From: Pseudomonadota bacterium
Lineage (GTDB): Bacteria; Pseudomonadota; Gammaproteobacteria; Nitrosococcales; Methylophagaceae
Direction of reading: 5' to 3'
NCBI GenBank assembly: GCA_030576275.1
Contig: JALIBN010000019.1
Location: 124,001-188,000, forward strand
Length of the DNA stretch: 64,000 nucleotides
The translations under genes and the position numbers were made by a program. This document shows positions 30,174-40,521 of the stretch, piece after piece (the first letter of the stretch is position 1; every line of letters begins with the position of its first letter). Below the pieces are notes generated by a model. That model was given only the letters and a program-made list of their open reading frames with translations, did no database searches and was not told the DNA's origin.

Positions 30174-31628
30174 TTATTTGAATGCGGCAGGTATTTGAGT
30201 ATGCCAATCAGTTGCTTGTTGGTAGCGATGAGCCACATTCAATAAACGTGCTTCATCAAAGTGATTACCAATAATTTGCAGACCAACAGGTAAACCATTA
30301 ACAAAACCAGCTGGAATTGACATGCCTGGCAAACCAGAAAGATTAGCGCTAATTGTATAAATATCAGCTAGATATGTGGCGACTGGGTCATCAATATTAT
30401 CGCCTAAATTAGAGGCTGTGGTCGGTGATGTAGGTCCCATAATGACATCGATATCGGCAAATGCTTGTGTGAAATCATCACTGATTAAACGACGGCATTG
30501 TTGTGCTTTTAAATAATAGGCGTCGTAGTAACCGGCAGATAGGGCATAAGCGCCAATCAATATGCGTCGTTTAACTTCATCGCCAAAACCTTCGCCTCGT
30601 GAACGTTGATACAAATCTTGTAAATCTTTAGGATTTTTGCAACGATGACCAAAACGCACACCATCCATCCGCGATAAATTAGATGAACATTCAGCAGGTG
30701 CAACCACGTAGTAAGTGGGGACTGCTAGGTGAGTGTTAGGCAGGGTGATTTCTTTGATTGTTGCGCCTAGAGATTCATACACTTTAATGGCGGCTTCAAT
30801 AGTAGTGGCAACCTCAGGATCTAATCCTTCATCAAAATATTCTTTTGGTAAGCCGATGCGAAGACCTGCTAATGAATTATTTAAATCCGCGGTATAATCT
30901 GGTACATCACGTTCTACGCTGGTTGAGTCACGCTCATCAAAGCCTGACATTACATTCAATAATATGGCGGCATCTTCTGCGCTATTAGCCATTGGACCTG
31001 CTTGATCGAGGCTAGATGCAAAAGCAATCATGCCGTATCGTGAAATCCGTCCGTAGGTAGGTTTTAAACCTGTTAAGTTGCACAATGATGCTGGTTGACG
31101 AATTGAGCCGCCGGTATCGCTGCCCGTTGCAATCGGTGCTAAGCGTGCAGCTATGGCAGCAGCAGAGCCGCCTGATGAACCACCTGGTACTCGGTTAGTG
31201 TCCCAAGGATTTTTTACGGCACCAAAGAAGCTTGTTTCATTGGATGAGCCCATAGCAAATTCATCCATATTGGTTTTACCCAAGGTCACCATGCCGGCCG
31301 CATTAATTTTCTCTACGACGGTCGCGTTGTATGGTGAAATGAAGTTGGATAACATTTTTGAGGCACAACTCGTTAATACACCTTGCGTGCAGAAAATATC
31401 TTTATGGGCTAAGGGAATACCGGTCAAAATGCCGGCATTTTTTTGTTGTAATTGTTGATCGGCCATCTTTGCTTGTTCTAAGGCGCGATCGTCACACACG
31501 GTAATAAAAGCATTTAAGTTGTTATTGTGCGTATTAATACGGTCAAGGTAGTGTTGGGTTAATTCAACACTGCTAAATTCGCCGCTGTGTAATGACGCCG
31601 AAAGTTCAGAAAGAGATTTGTTATGCAT
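30174..31628 (-). CDS. gatA: Aspartyl/glutamyl-tRNA amidotransferase subunit A
   Basis: GatA is the glutaminase-amidase subunit of GatCAB, which converts Glu-tRNA-Gln or Asp-tRNA-Asn to the amidated form. The Ser-cisSer-Lys triad is visible as K76 in PLAHKDIF, S151 in [10 protein letters not shown] and S175 in [12 protein letters not shown] prefer the ATG at 31628 (484 residues), which gives the usual [10 protein letters not shown] start; an ATG at 31643 would add five residues. gatC is just upstream. No gatB follows: the next gene is the acetolactate-synthase-type gene. Confidence 0.95.
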   Translation of the reverse strand: MHNKSLSELSASLHSGEFSSVELTQHYLDRINTHNNNLNAFITVCDDRALEQAKMADQQLQQKNAGILTGIPLAHKDIFCTQGVLTSCASKMLSNFISPYNATVVEKINAAGMVTLGKTNMDEFAMGSSNETSFFGAVKNPWDTNRVPGGSSGGSAAAIAARLAPIATGSDTGGSIRQPASLCNLTGLKPTYGRISRYGMIAFASSLDQAGPMANSAEDAAILLNVMSGFDERDSTSVERDVPDYTADLNNSLAGLRIGLPKEYFDEGLDPEVATTIEAAIKVYESLGATIKEITLPNTHLAVPTYYVVAPAECSSNLSRMDGVRFGHRCKNPKDLQDLYQRSRGEGFGDEVKRRILIGAYALSAGYYDAYYLKAQQCRRLISDDFTQAFADIDVIMGPTSPTTASNLGDNIDDPVATYLADIYTISANLSGLPGMSIPAGFVNGLPVGLQIIGNHFDEARLLNVAHRYQQATDWHTQIPAAFK

Positions 31629-31713
31629 GTGTGTGCCTGTCATTCGATGTTTTGTTTAATTGCGATACAGCATAGGAATACTGGTGAGATCTTTAAATAC
31701 CGAGTATCTAAGC

Positions 31714-32001
31714 TTATTCGATAACTTGTGGAACGAGGTAAAGACCGTCCGCTGTTTCTGGTGCAATCGCTTGAAATAATTCGCGTTGATTTGTTTCGGT
31801 GACGACGTCTGGGCGTAATCGCTGATGTGCATCTAGCGGGTGGGCCATTGGCGATATGTTGTTAGTATCGGCATAACTGAGATTTTCAACAAGATTAAAT
31901 ATATTGCTCAAATCCCGCACATAGCCAGGAATGTCATTCTCATTAATCGCTAGACGCGCTAAATGCGCAATTTTTTCTACATCTGTTTTATCTAAACTCA
32001 T
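31714..32001 (-). CDS. gatC: Aspartyl/glutamyl-tRNA amidotransferase subunit C
   Basis: GatC is the small wrapping subunit that stabilises GatA-GatB. The 95-residue product has the family features KIAHLARL near 11-18, then the DxxNIFNLVE helix and MAHPLDAHQRLRPD. GGAAG precedes the ATG. It diverges from mreB and leads the gatC-gatA pair, with about 85 bp between them. Confidence 0.95.
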   Translation of the reverse strand: MSLDKTDVEKIAHLARLAINENDIPGYVRDLSNIFNLVENLSYADTNNISPMAHPLDAHQRLRPDVVTETNQRELFQAIAPETADGLYLVPQVIE

Positions 32002-32026
32002 TGACGCTTCCAGAGGTTATTATTAG

Positions 32027-33169
<1,143 letters not shown>

Positions 33170-33195
33170 GTTATTACTTATCGCTACATTTTAGG

Positions 33196-33230
33196 CCTTT
33201 GCGACAGACTAACTGTCGCAAAGGTTTTTT
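33196..33230 (+). terminator. Rho-independent terminator between mreB and mreC
   Basis: A perfect 12-bp stem, CCTTTGCGACAG (33196-33207) and CTGTCGCAAAGG (33213-33224), with a 5-base loop is followed by six T. It would reduce readthrough from mreB into mreC, giving high MreB relative to MreC and MreD. Confidence 0.93.
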
Positions 33231-33249
33231 AGTTTTTGGAACATAGACT

Positions 33250-34116
33250 ATCAAACCTTTATTTACCCATCTCCCGTCACTGAATGTCCGATTGCTATTA
33301 GCGTTAATAGCATCATTAGTCTTGTTTTTTCTAGATACACGACTGGATTATTTTTCACCTACTCGAAGTGCGTTATCTACAATTGTTTACCCAATTCAAG
33401 TCGTTGCTTCTTTTCCGAGTGATGCCAGCGAATGGATGAGTGAGTTTTTTGAAAATCGAGACGAGTTAAAAGAACAAAATGCGGTTTTAGAAGCTACAAA
33501 TCTATTAAATAATGTTCGATTGCAAAAGTTACAGAATTTGGAACGAGAAAATACGCGACTGCGCGAATTATTAGGTTCTTCTTTTCGTCTGACGGAACGA
33601 GTCTTAGTTGCGGAGTTACTGTCGATAGACCTTGACTCCTTTTCTCAGCAGGTGGTCCTTAATAAAGGACTACGTGATGGTGTTTTTAGTGGTCAACCGG
33701 TATTAGATGCTCATGGTGTGATGGGGCAAGTCACAGAAGTCACCAGTTTTTCTAGTCGAGCAATGTTATTGACAGATCCTAGTCATGGCTTGCCTGTCCA
33801 GATTAATCGTAATGGGTTACGAGCAGTCGCCATTGGACGAGGAATGGGTGAATCCTTGCAATTGGAACATTTAGCGCATAATGCTGACGTACGCGTAGGT
33901 GATGTATTGGTGACTTCCGGACTAGGTGGACGTTTTCCTGTCGGCTATCCTGTCGGCACGGTAATCGCTATTCATTTTCCTCAAGGGAAAGCATTTGCTC
34001 ATATTGCCGTTAAACCAGCGGCTGAATTAGATACTAGTCGAGAAGTGTTATTAGTACTACCCACAGAAAATAAACAAGAAAAAAACGAGTTGAAATCGCC
34101 TGAGGAAGTAAGTTAA
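33250..34116 (+). CDS. mreC: Rod shape-determining protein MreC (apparent ATC start)
   Basis: MreC is a bitopic inner-membrane protein linking MreB to the periplasmic elongation enzymes. One TM helix is followed by a coiled coil rich in E, L and R (about 60-100) and the beta domains. The first ATG/GTG/TTG that keeps the membrane helix is TTG at 33292, but the frame stays open back to a TAG at 33244, and the codons from 33250 read IKPLFTHLPSLNVRLLLAL. This aligns with the usual MKPxFxRGPSLxxRLxLA start, so the initiation codon appears to be ATC, about 9 bp after GGA. From ATC the product is 288 residues; from TTG it would be 274. Confidence 0.88.
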   Translation: MKPLFTHLPSLNVRLLLALIASLVLFFLDTRLDYFSPTRSALSTIVYPIQVVASFPSDASEWMSEFFENRDELKEQNAVLEATNLLNNVRLQKLQNLERENTRLRELLGSSFRLTERVLVAELLSIDLDSFSQQVVLNKGLRDGVFSGQPVLDAHGVMGQVTEVTSFSSRAMLLTDPSHGLPVQINRNGLRAVAIGRGMGESLQLEHLAHNADVRVGDVLVTSGLGGRFPVGYPVGTVIAIHFPQGKAFAHIAVKPAAELDTSREVLLVLPTENKQEKNELKSPEEVS

Positions 34117-34595
34117 TGGCCACCACTAGAGCGCCACAGGGTGGTAGCTTTATCGTTATTACCATTATGATTGCCATGTTATTAATGCTGGTGCCACTCC
34201 CTGATAACCTAAGATTTGCGAGACCAGAATGGGTATTGATGACACTCATTTATTGGGCAATGGCCTTACCCCAACGCATTGGTGTCGGTTATGCATGGTG
34301 TGTGGGTCTGTTGATGGATGTGCTTATGGGCGGTTCGTTAGGCGTTGAGGCATTTTCTTATGCGTTTGTTATCTATTTGATATTGCGTTTTCATTTACAG
34401 CTACGCCAATATCCTCTGTGGCAGCAAGCGTTAAGTATTATGGCCTTTGTGCTTGTAGTTAATATTCCATCGGTATTAATGGCATCTAATTTCGCCAGTT
34501 GGTATGTGTGGTTACCCGCCGTAACAACAACCGTGCTATGGCCAATTGTCTACGCATTTTTGCGGGCTGTTCGACGCGCATTTAATGTTAGTTGA
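34116..34595 (+). CDS. mreD: Rod shape-determining protein MreD
   Basis: MreD is a polytopic inner-membrane partner of MreC. The 159-residue protein has five or six hydrophobic segments and the family feature RPEWVLMTLIYWAMALPQRIGVG with the conserved later GLLMDVLMGGSLGVEA. It starts on the last base of the mreC stop (TAATG), so translation is coupled. Confidence 0.94.
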   Translation: MATTRAPQGGSFIVITIMIAMLLMLVPLPDNLRFARPEWVLMTLIYWAMALPQRIGVGYAWCVGLLMDVLMGGSLGVEAFSYAFVIYLILRFHLQLRQYPLWQQALSIMAFVLVVNIPSVLMASNFASWYVWLPAVTTTVLWPIVYAFLRAVRRAFNVS

Positions 34596-34602
34596 ACTTT
34601 AA

Positions 34603-36456
34603 ATGTCTACACATTTTGCATTAAAGAATCATTTTCACGAAGGTCGAATAGTAAATGATCGCCTCATTTTTTCAGCCCTGTTTGCTGGGCTACTTTTTAT
34701 AGCGTTAATCGCCCGTTTGATTGTTCTACAAGTGGTAGAATTTGAACATTTTGACTCGTTATCTGAACAAAACAGAGTAGATATTAGTTCCATCGCACCG
34801 CAACGTGGCCTGATTTATGATCGTAACGGCGTGCTACTAGCAGAGAATATTCCTACGTTTAGCCTAGAATTGACGCCAGAAAATGTTCCAGATATCGAGG
34901 ATACGCTACAACAATTAGCCGCTTTATTTGCGATGACTGAAGAGGATATGGTCGATATTAAAGAGCAGATTAAGCAGCAACGTCGTTTTCGACAGGTCAT
35001 TCTTAAAGAAAGGTTAACCGAAAAAGAGGTTGCCATTTTTTCTGTCAACCGCCATCGTTTTTCAGGTGTAGATGTTGTTGGAAGGTTGATTCGTCACTAC
35101 CCGCAAGGTGCACTATTTGCTCATACGGTCGGTTATGTTGGGCGGATTAACGAACAAGATTTACAAGAGATCGATGTAAACAACTACAAGGGTTCTATGC
35201 AGATAGGCAAAACAGGCATAGAAAAACAATATGAAGAATTGTTGCATGGTCAGGTGGGGTATCAACAAGTAGAAACCAATGTGCAAGGACGAATTGTTCG
35301 TGAGTTAAACAGTATGCCTTCAGTATCAGGACAAGATTTATTTTTGCATTTAGATATCAATTTGCAACGCGTTGCCGCTGAAGCAATGGCCGATTTTAAT
35401 GGCGCAGTCGTGGCGATTGATCCAAAAACAGGCGGTGTCCTGGCAATGGTTAGTAAGCCGGACTTTGATCCTAATGAGTTTGTTTTAGGCATTAGTAGTA
35501 AAAATTATGCGGCTTTAAGAGATTCGCCGGATATGCCTTTATTTAACCGTAGCTTACGTGGACGTTATCCGCCGGGCTCTACCTTGAAACCGTTCATTGC
35601 GCTAGCTGGATTAGAATATGGCGTTATAACCGAACAATCTAAAAGCTTTTGCCCTGGCTGGTACACCTTACCAGGTCAAGATCATCGCTATCGTTGCTGG
35701 AAATCTCATGGCCATGGACATATGGATTTGAAAGCAGGCATTGCTCAGTCATGTGACGTCTATTTTTATGACCTTGCTAATACTATGGGCATAGATCGCA
35801 TTCATAGTTTTCTAGATTTATTCAGATTTGGGCGGCGTACTGAGATAGATCTCCCTGGTGAAAGCAAAGGCTTGTCCCCTTCAAAAGAATGGAAACGTGC
35901 TAGTCGCAATAAAGCATGGTATCCAGGAGAGACCTTAATTTCAGGTATTGGTCAGGGATTTAATCAAATGACACCAATTCAGATCGCTCATGCCACAGCT
36001 GTTTTGGCAATGCGTGGCATTGATATTAGTCCAAGAGTGGCCAGAGCCAGCAGACCAACAGGACAAAGCGAATTGCAACTTTTCCCAGCACAGACCTATC
36101 AAACATTACCTATGGAAAATAGTCGGAATTGGGAAGCGGTGATTGATTCGATGGTCGAGGTAGTACATGGTGCTCGTGGTTCTGCTCGTCATATTGGGAA
36201 AGATCTGCCATTCAAAATAGCAGGGAAAACAGGAACAGCACAGGTATTTGGCATCAAACAAGATGAAAAATATGACGCAGAAACCTTAGCAAGAAAATTG
36301 CACGATCATGCTTTATTTATCGCTTTTGCACCAGCAGAAAACCCGCAGTTTGTGGTGGCCGTCGTTGTTGAACATGGTGGTGGTGGTAGTACAATGGCTG
36401 CGCCTATTGCTCGTAAAATTATCGATCAATATTTTGGGACGGCAGTTAATGAATAA
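34603..36456 (+). CDS. mrdA: Penicillin-binding protein 2 (peptidoglycan transpeptidase)
   Basis: PBP2 is the class B transpeptidase of the elongasome. The 617-residue protein has one N-terminal TM helix (about 22-43), a dimerisation domain with PQRGLIYDRNG, and a transpeptidase domain. The catalytic motifs are SxxK at S326-K329 in PPGSTLKPF, SxN-like SCD near 382, and KTG at 542-544 in AGKTGTAQ. It is followed by rodA, its glycosyltransferase partner, with an 8-bp overlap. Confidence 0.97.
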   Translation: MSTHFALKNHFHEGRIVNDRLIFSALFAGLLFIALIARLIVLQVVEFEHFDSLSEQNRVDISSIAPQRGLIYDRNGVLLAENIPTFSLELTPENVPDIEDTLQQLAALFAMTEEDMVDIKEQIKQQRRFRQVILKERLTEKEVAIFSVNRHRFSGVDVVGRLIRHYPQGALFAHTVGYVGRINEQDLQEIDVNNYKGSMQIGKTGIEKQYEELLHGQVGYQQVETNVQGRIVRELNSMPSVSGQDLFLHLDINLQRVAAEAMADFNGAVVAIDPKTGGVLAMVSKPDFDPNEFVLGISSKNYAALRDSPDMPLFNRSLRGRYPPGSTLKPFIALAGLEYGVITEQSKSFCPGWYTLPGQDHRYRCWKSHGHGHMDLKAGIAQSCDVYFYDLANTMGIDRIHSFLDLFRFGRRTEIDLPGESKGLSPSKEWKRASRNKAWYPGETLISGIGQGFNQMTPIQIAHATAVLAMRGIDISPRVARASRPTGQSELQLFPAQTYQTLPMENSRNWEAVIDSMVEVVHGARGSARHIGKDLPFKIAGKTGTAQVFGIKQDEKYDAETLARKLHDHALFIAFAPAENPQFVVAVVVEHGGGGSTMAAPIARKIIDQYFGTAVNE

Positions 36457-37579
36457 CTCACTATACGATCGACGTCAACCACAGCGATGGAGCTTCACTC
36501 GAGCTTTAAGAATTATTCATATTGATGCTTTACTTCTATTGGGCATTTTAATGTTATTGGCCGCTGGTTTAGTTATTCTATACAGTGCGGCTGATCAGAG
36601 TACTGCACTTATAATTAGACAATTGATTAGAATGGGCACTGCGTTTACGGTGTTATTCGTATTAGCTAATATTCATCCTGATCGTATGCGAGATTCCGCT
36701 TATTGGTTGTATGGGGTCGGGTTGATTTTGCTAGTCGCTGTCTTAGTGTTTGGCCATGAGGGTAAAGGCGCCCAGCGTTGGTTAGACTTGGGGTTTTTTA
36801 GATTCCAACCTTCAGAATTGATGAAGTTGGCAGTACCGTTATTAGTTGCCAGCTATTTAGCCGAGCGACCTTTGCCCCCTACTTCGGGAAGATTATTGGT
36901 GAGCTTGGCAATAATTATTGTGCCATCAATATTGATTGCCAAACAACCGGATTTGGGCACGGCATTACTTATTGCTAGTTCTGGTTTGATTGTAGTTTTT
37001 TTGTCGGGTATTAGCTGGCGGATTATTTTTGGCTTTATTGGCCTAAGTACTGCTGCGTTACCGGTATTGTGGTATGTGATGCATGACTATCAACGACAAC
37101 GCGTGTTAACCTTTCTCAACCCAGAAAGTGATCCTTTAGGCTCTGGTTATCATATTATTCAGTCTAAAATTGCAATAGGATCGGGTGGGGTATTTGGCCG
37201 TGGCTGGTTAGATGGTACGCAATCACATTTAGCGTTTTTGCCTGAACGTACCACCGACTTTATTTTTGCCGTTATCTCCGAAGAATTCGGTTTGGTGGGC
37301 GTAGCTATATTATTAATACTTTATTTATTGGTTGCTGGCAGGGGTATTTATATTGCTAGTAAAGCACAAACTAGTTTTGCGCGATTATTAGCTGGGAGTA
37401 TTTCTTTGACTTTTCTAGTCTATGTATTCGTTAATGTCGGAATGGTCACAGGATTGTTGCCAGTTGTAGGTGTCCCGTTGCCGATGATCAGTTATGGGGG
37501 AACATCAATGGTGACCTTGTTGGCTGGCTTCGGTATTCTAATGTCTATTCATACTCACAGAAGGATGATGTCTCCATGA
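36449..37579 (+). CDS. rodA: Peptidoglycan glycosyltransferase RodA
   Basis: RodA is the SEDS-family glycosyltransferase that polymerises lipid II with PBP2. From the ATG at 36449 it has 376 residues and about ten membrane helices; the frame is open 141 bp further back inside mrdA, but that extension is not family-like. SEDS motifs are visible: GAQRWLDLGFFRFQPSELMK, KQPDLGTALL and a late GVPLPMISYGGTS. It overlaps mrdA by 8 bp and mltB by 4 bp. Confidence 0.96.
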   Translation: MNNSLYDRRQPQRWSFTRALRIIHIDALLLLGILMLLAAGLVILYSAADQSTALIIRQLIRMGTAFTVLFVLANIHPDRMRDSAYWLYGVGLILLVAVLVFGHEGKGAQRWLDLGFFRFQPSELMKLAVPLLVASYLAERPLPPTSGRLLVSLAIIIVPSILIAKQPDLGTALLIASSGLIVVFLSGISWRIIFGFIGLSTAALPVLWYVMHDYQRQRVLTFLNPESDPLGSGYHIIQSKIAIGSGGVFGRGWLDGTQSHLAFLPERTTDFIFAVISEEFGLVGVAILLILYLLVAGRGIYIASKAQTSFARLLAGSISLTFLVYVFVNVGMVTGLLPVVGVPLPMISYGGTSMVTLLAGFGILMSIHTHRRMMSP

Positions 37580-38556
37580 AAATAGTTTTACTCTTAAGTG
37601 CTTTTTTATTTGCCGGCTTAGCACAAGCAGATAATGAGCCGGATTTACCGGGCTTGCCCGATTTCTTAGCTGAAATGCAGCAGAAACACGGTTTTAATAG
37701 TGATGAGCTAGCGGTGTCATTTGCTCAGGTTGAAGTCAAAGATTCGATTCTTAGTGCTATTTCACGTCCTGCGGAAAAGAGTAAAGATTGGTTTGAATAT
37801 CGCGCTATTTTTATTACAGACTCACGGATAAAAGGTGGGATTGAATTTTGGCAACAGCATGCGGATGATTTGGCGCGTGCAGAGAAGAAATATGGTGTGC
37901 CAGCAGAAATAATTATTGCTATCTTGGGTGTGGAAACACGCTATGGCGGCAATGTTGGCAGCTACCGAGTTATTGATGCTTTATCAACTTTAGCCTTTCA
38001 ATATCCACCGAGGAGCCCCTTTTTTCGCTCAGAATTGGAAGCATTCCTACTCTTAACACGTGAAGAAAACCTATCTGTTCTGGATCCTATCGGCTCTTAT
38101 GCTGGAGCAATGGGCTTAGGGCAATTTATGCCCAGTAGTTATCGTGAATATGCGATAGATTTTGATGGTGATGGACACCGTGATATTTGGACAAATCCTA
38201 TTGATGCGATAGGGAGTATCGCTAATTATCTTAAACGACATGGTTGGGTTGCAGGTGAAAGCATTACTCATCCTATCTATTTTTCTGGCAAAGTTGCCGA
38301 TGATTTGATTGATAAAGGAATGAAGCCCTCGCTTACTCGCCAAACACTAGCAGCGGCTGGTGTTAGTTTGAGAGGGGTGCCTGAAGGTGATGATGAACTT
38401 GCCTTAATCTCATTAACTCAAGAAAATGGTGAAGAATATTGGTTGGCTAGGCAGAATTTTTATGCGATTACGCGTTACAATCACAGTCGGATGTACGCCA
38501 TGGTAGTCACTCAGCTTGGGCAGGAAATACGATTAGGCTATGAGGACAAGCATTAA
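37576..38556 (+). CDS. mltB: Lytic murein transglycosylase B
   Basis: MltB cleaves the glycan strand of peptidoglycan to 1,6-anhydro-muropeptides. The catalytic glutamate is E120 in LGVETRYGG, and the family segments YAGAMGLGQFMPSSYREYA and DIWTNPIDAIGSIANYL follow. The 326-residue protein has a plain signal peptide of about 18 residues ending AQA, with no lipobox cysteine, so it should be soluble in the periplasm rather than a lipoprotein as in E. coli. The start overlaps the rodA stop. Confidence 0.95.
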   Translation: MKIVLLLSAFLFAGLAQADNEPDLPGLPDFLAEMQQKHGFNSDELAVSFAQVEVKDSILSAISRPAEKSKDWFEYRAIFITDSRIKGGIEFWQQHADDLARAEKKYGVPAEIIIAILGVETRYGGNVGSYRVIDALSTLAFQYPPRSPFFRSELEAFLLLTREENLSVLDPIGSYAGAMGLGQFMPSSYREYAIDFDGDGHRDIWTNPIDAIGSIANYLKRHGWVAGESITHPIYFSGKVADDLIDKGMKPSLTRQTLAAAGVSLRGVPEGDDELALISLTQENGEEYWLARQNFYAITRYNHSRMYAMVVTQLGQEIRLGYEDKH

Positions 38557-39350
38557 TGTTGCGAAGTTTGAAATGGATCGCTATTAGTAGCATTTATTTG
38601 AGTTTGATCTCATGTAGTAGCATTACGGAACAAGCTGATAGGGCGCCAACTTCACCGCCAGATGTCTCTAATATACCTAATGCAATACCTAAAGATGAAC
38701 CGCGAAGTAAATATGGTAATCCAACAAGTTATGATGTCTTAGGTAAGCGTTATTTCACCTTAACGAGTAGTCAAGGTTATCAAGAAAAAGGTATTGCTTC
38801 CTGGTATGGTACAAAATTTCATGGTCAACGGACTTCTAGTGGCGAAACTTATGACATGTATGCGATGACGGCGGCCCATAAAACATTACCTTTGCCCTCG
38901 TACGTGGAAGTGACTAACCTGAGTAATGGTCGTAAGGTCATTGTTAAAGTTAATGATCGAGGGCCTTTTCACGACAATCGTTTGATTGATTTATCTTACA
39001 GTGCGGCGAAAAAACTGGGGATTATTGGCCACGGCACAGGCATGGTAGAAGTAAGAGCCATTTCTAGTGGTGAAGAGCCTATGAACGTAGCAACTAATGT
39101 GCAACAAAAACCAGTCATAGATACGCAAGCTGGAATGTACTTACAAGTCGGGGCCTTTAGTACCTCGACCAATGCTCAACAGTTCAAAAGTAAAGTACAA
39201 AGTAAGATTGGCGATGAGGTAATCGTGACCTCAGATGGCAAGTTATATCGAGTTCGTATCGGCCCACTAGACAATGTTGAAGAGGGTGATTCCTTGGCCA
39301 GTCGTTTGCTGAATTTAGGCTTTAATGATACCCATTTAGTCGTCGAATAA
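38556..39350 (+). CDS. rlpA: Septal ring lytic transglycosylase RlpA family lipoprotein
   Basis: RlpA proteins cleave or bind naked glycan strands and are important for daughter-cell separation in Pseudomonas. A lipobox LISC sets C20 as the lipidated residue. The double-psi beta-barrel domain (about 75-170) has ASWYGTKFHGQRTSSGE and VKVNDRGPF. A C-terminal SPOR domain (about 185-262) should bind denuded glycans. The gene starts on the last base of the mltB stop. Confidence 0.94.
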   Translation: MLRSLKWIAISSIYLSLISCSSITEQADRAPTSPPDVSNIPNAIPKDEPRSKYGNPTSYDVLGKRYFTLTSSQGYQEKGIASWYGTKFHGQRTSSGETYDMYAMTAAHKTLPLPSYVEVTNLSNGRKVIVKVNDRGPFHDNRLIDLSYSAAKKLGIIGHGTGMVEVRAISSGEEPMNVATNVQQKPVIDTQAGMYLQVGAFSTSTNAQQFKSKVQSKIGDEVIVTSDGKLYRVRIGPLDNVEEGDSLASRLLNLGFNDTHLVVE

Positions 39351-39372
39351 TTTATTTTAATAGAGAGTTTTC

Positions 39373-40518
39373 ATGCTGAAAATAGTAAAAACCATATTGC
39401 TAGCAGGTGTTATGTTGAGCAACATAACAGTTCAGGCAGCCATAACCCCTAATCCAACAGCGCCAAATATAGCTGCGAAATCTTATATATTGCAGGATTT
39501 TGCCAGTGGTCGAGTCATCGCTGAAAATAATCCAGATGAACGATTGCCGCCAGCAAGTATCACTAAATTAATGACCGCTTACGTGGTATCACATGAGTTG
39601 GCGTCAGGAAATATTAAGCTGGATGATGATGTGCTGATTAGTGAAAAAGCATGGCGTATGGTGGGATCACGAAGTTTTATTGAAGTTAATACTAAAGTCC
39701 CCGTCGAAGCATTATTACGCGGAATGATTATTCAATCAGGTAATGATGCCGCTGTTGCATTAGCTGAACACATAGCGGGTAGCGAAGAAACCTTTGCTCA
39801 AATGATGAATCAATATGCTCAGCAATTAGGCATGGTTGATACTAATTATCGAAATTCAACAGGCTTACCGGACCCTGACCACTACACGACGGCTAGAGAT
39901 ATAGCGACCTTGTCGGCGGCGATTATTCAAGACTATCCTGACCATTACAAATGGTATGCGGAAAAAGAGTATAAATATAATGATATTACACAACATAACC
40001 GTAATAAATTATTGTGGCGTGATAGCAGTGTCGATGGTTTAAAAACAGGCCACACAGAAGAAGCAGGTTATTGTTTAGCTGCCTCAGCTGCGCGTGATGA
40101 TATGCGGTTGATTTCTGTTGTTTTGGGTACACGAAGTGATAATGCGCGCGCTCAAGAAACCCAAAAACTATTTAATTATGGTTTCCGTTTTTTTGAAACT
40201 CATGAGTTATATCCAGCACTGACAAAAATTGCTGATAGTAAAGTTTGGAAAGGTAGTGAAAAACTGGTTCAGTTAGGACTGGCAAAACCTCTTTCTGTGA
40301 CGGTGCCTAGAGGTCGTTACAAAGAATTGGTAGCGAGCACTAACATACAGCAACCAATAATTGCACCTATTGCCACAGGTGCACAATTGGGCGAAGTAGA
40401 AATTCGTTTGGGTGACGAGCTGATTACTAAGCAAAATCTAGTTGCCATAACTGCTGTAGAACAAGGTAGCTGGTGGCGTCGTTTGATTGATTCTTTATTG
40501 ATGCTTATTTGGGGCTAA
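39373..40518 (+). CDS. dacA: D-alanyl-D-alanine carboxypeptidase (PBP5/6 family)
   Basis: DacA removes the terminal D-Ala of pentapeptide side chains. The 381-residue protein has a signal peptide ending at about A22-A23. Motifs are SxxK at S62-K65, SGN at 122-124 and KTG at 224-226. A C-terminal amphipathic stretch, WWRRLIDSLLMLIW, would anchor it to the outer face of the inner membrane. It is in the usual place between rlpA and the transaminase-ybeD-lipB genes. Confidence 0.96.
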   Translation: MLKIVKTILLAGVMLSNITVQAAITPNPTAPNIAAKSYILQDFASGRVIAENNPDERLPPASITKLMTAYVVSHELASGNIKLDDDVLISEKAWRMVGSRSFIEVNTKVPVEALLRGMIIQSGNDAAVALAEHIAGSEETFAQMMNQYAQQLGMVDTNYRNSTGLPDPDHYTTARDIATLSAAIIQDYPDHYKWYAEKEYKYNDITQHNRNKLLWRDSSVDGLKTGHTEEAGYCLAASAARDDMRLISVVLGTRSDNARAQETQKLFNYGFRFFETHELYPALTKIADSKVWKGSEKLVQLGLAKPLSVTVPRGRYKELVASTNIQQPIIAPIATGAQLGEVEIRLGDELITKQNLVAITAVEQGSWWRRLIDSLLMLIWG

Positions 40519-40521
40519 AGA

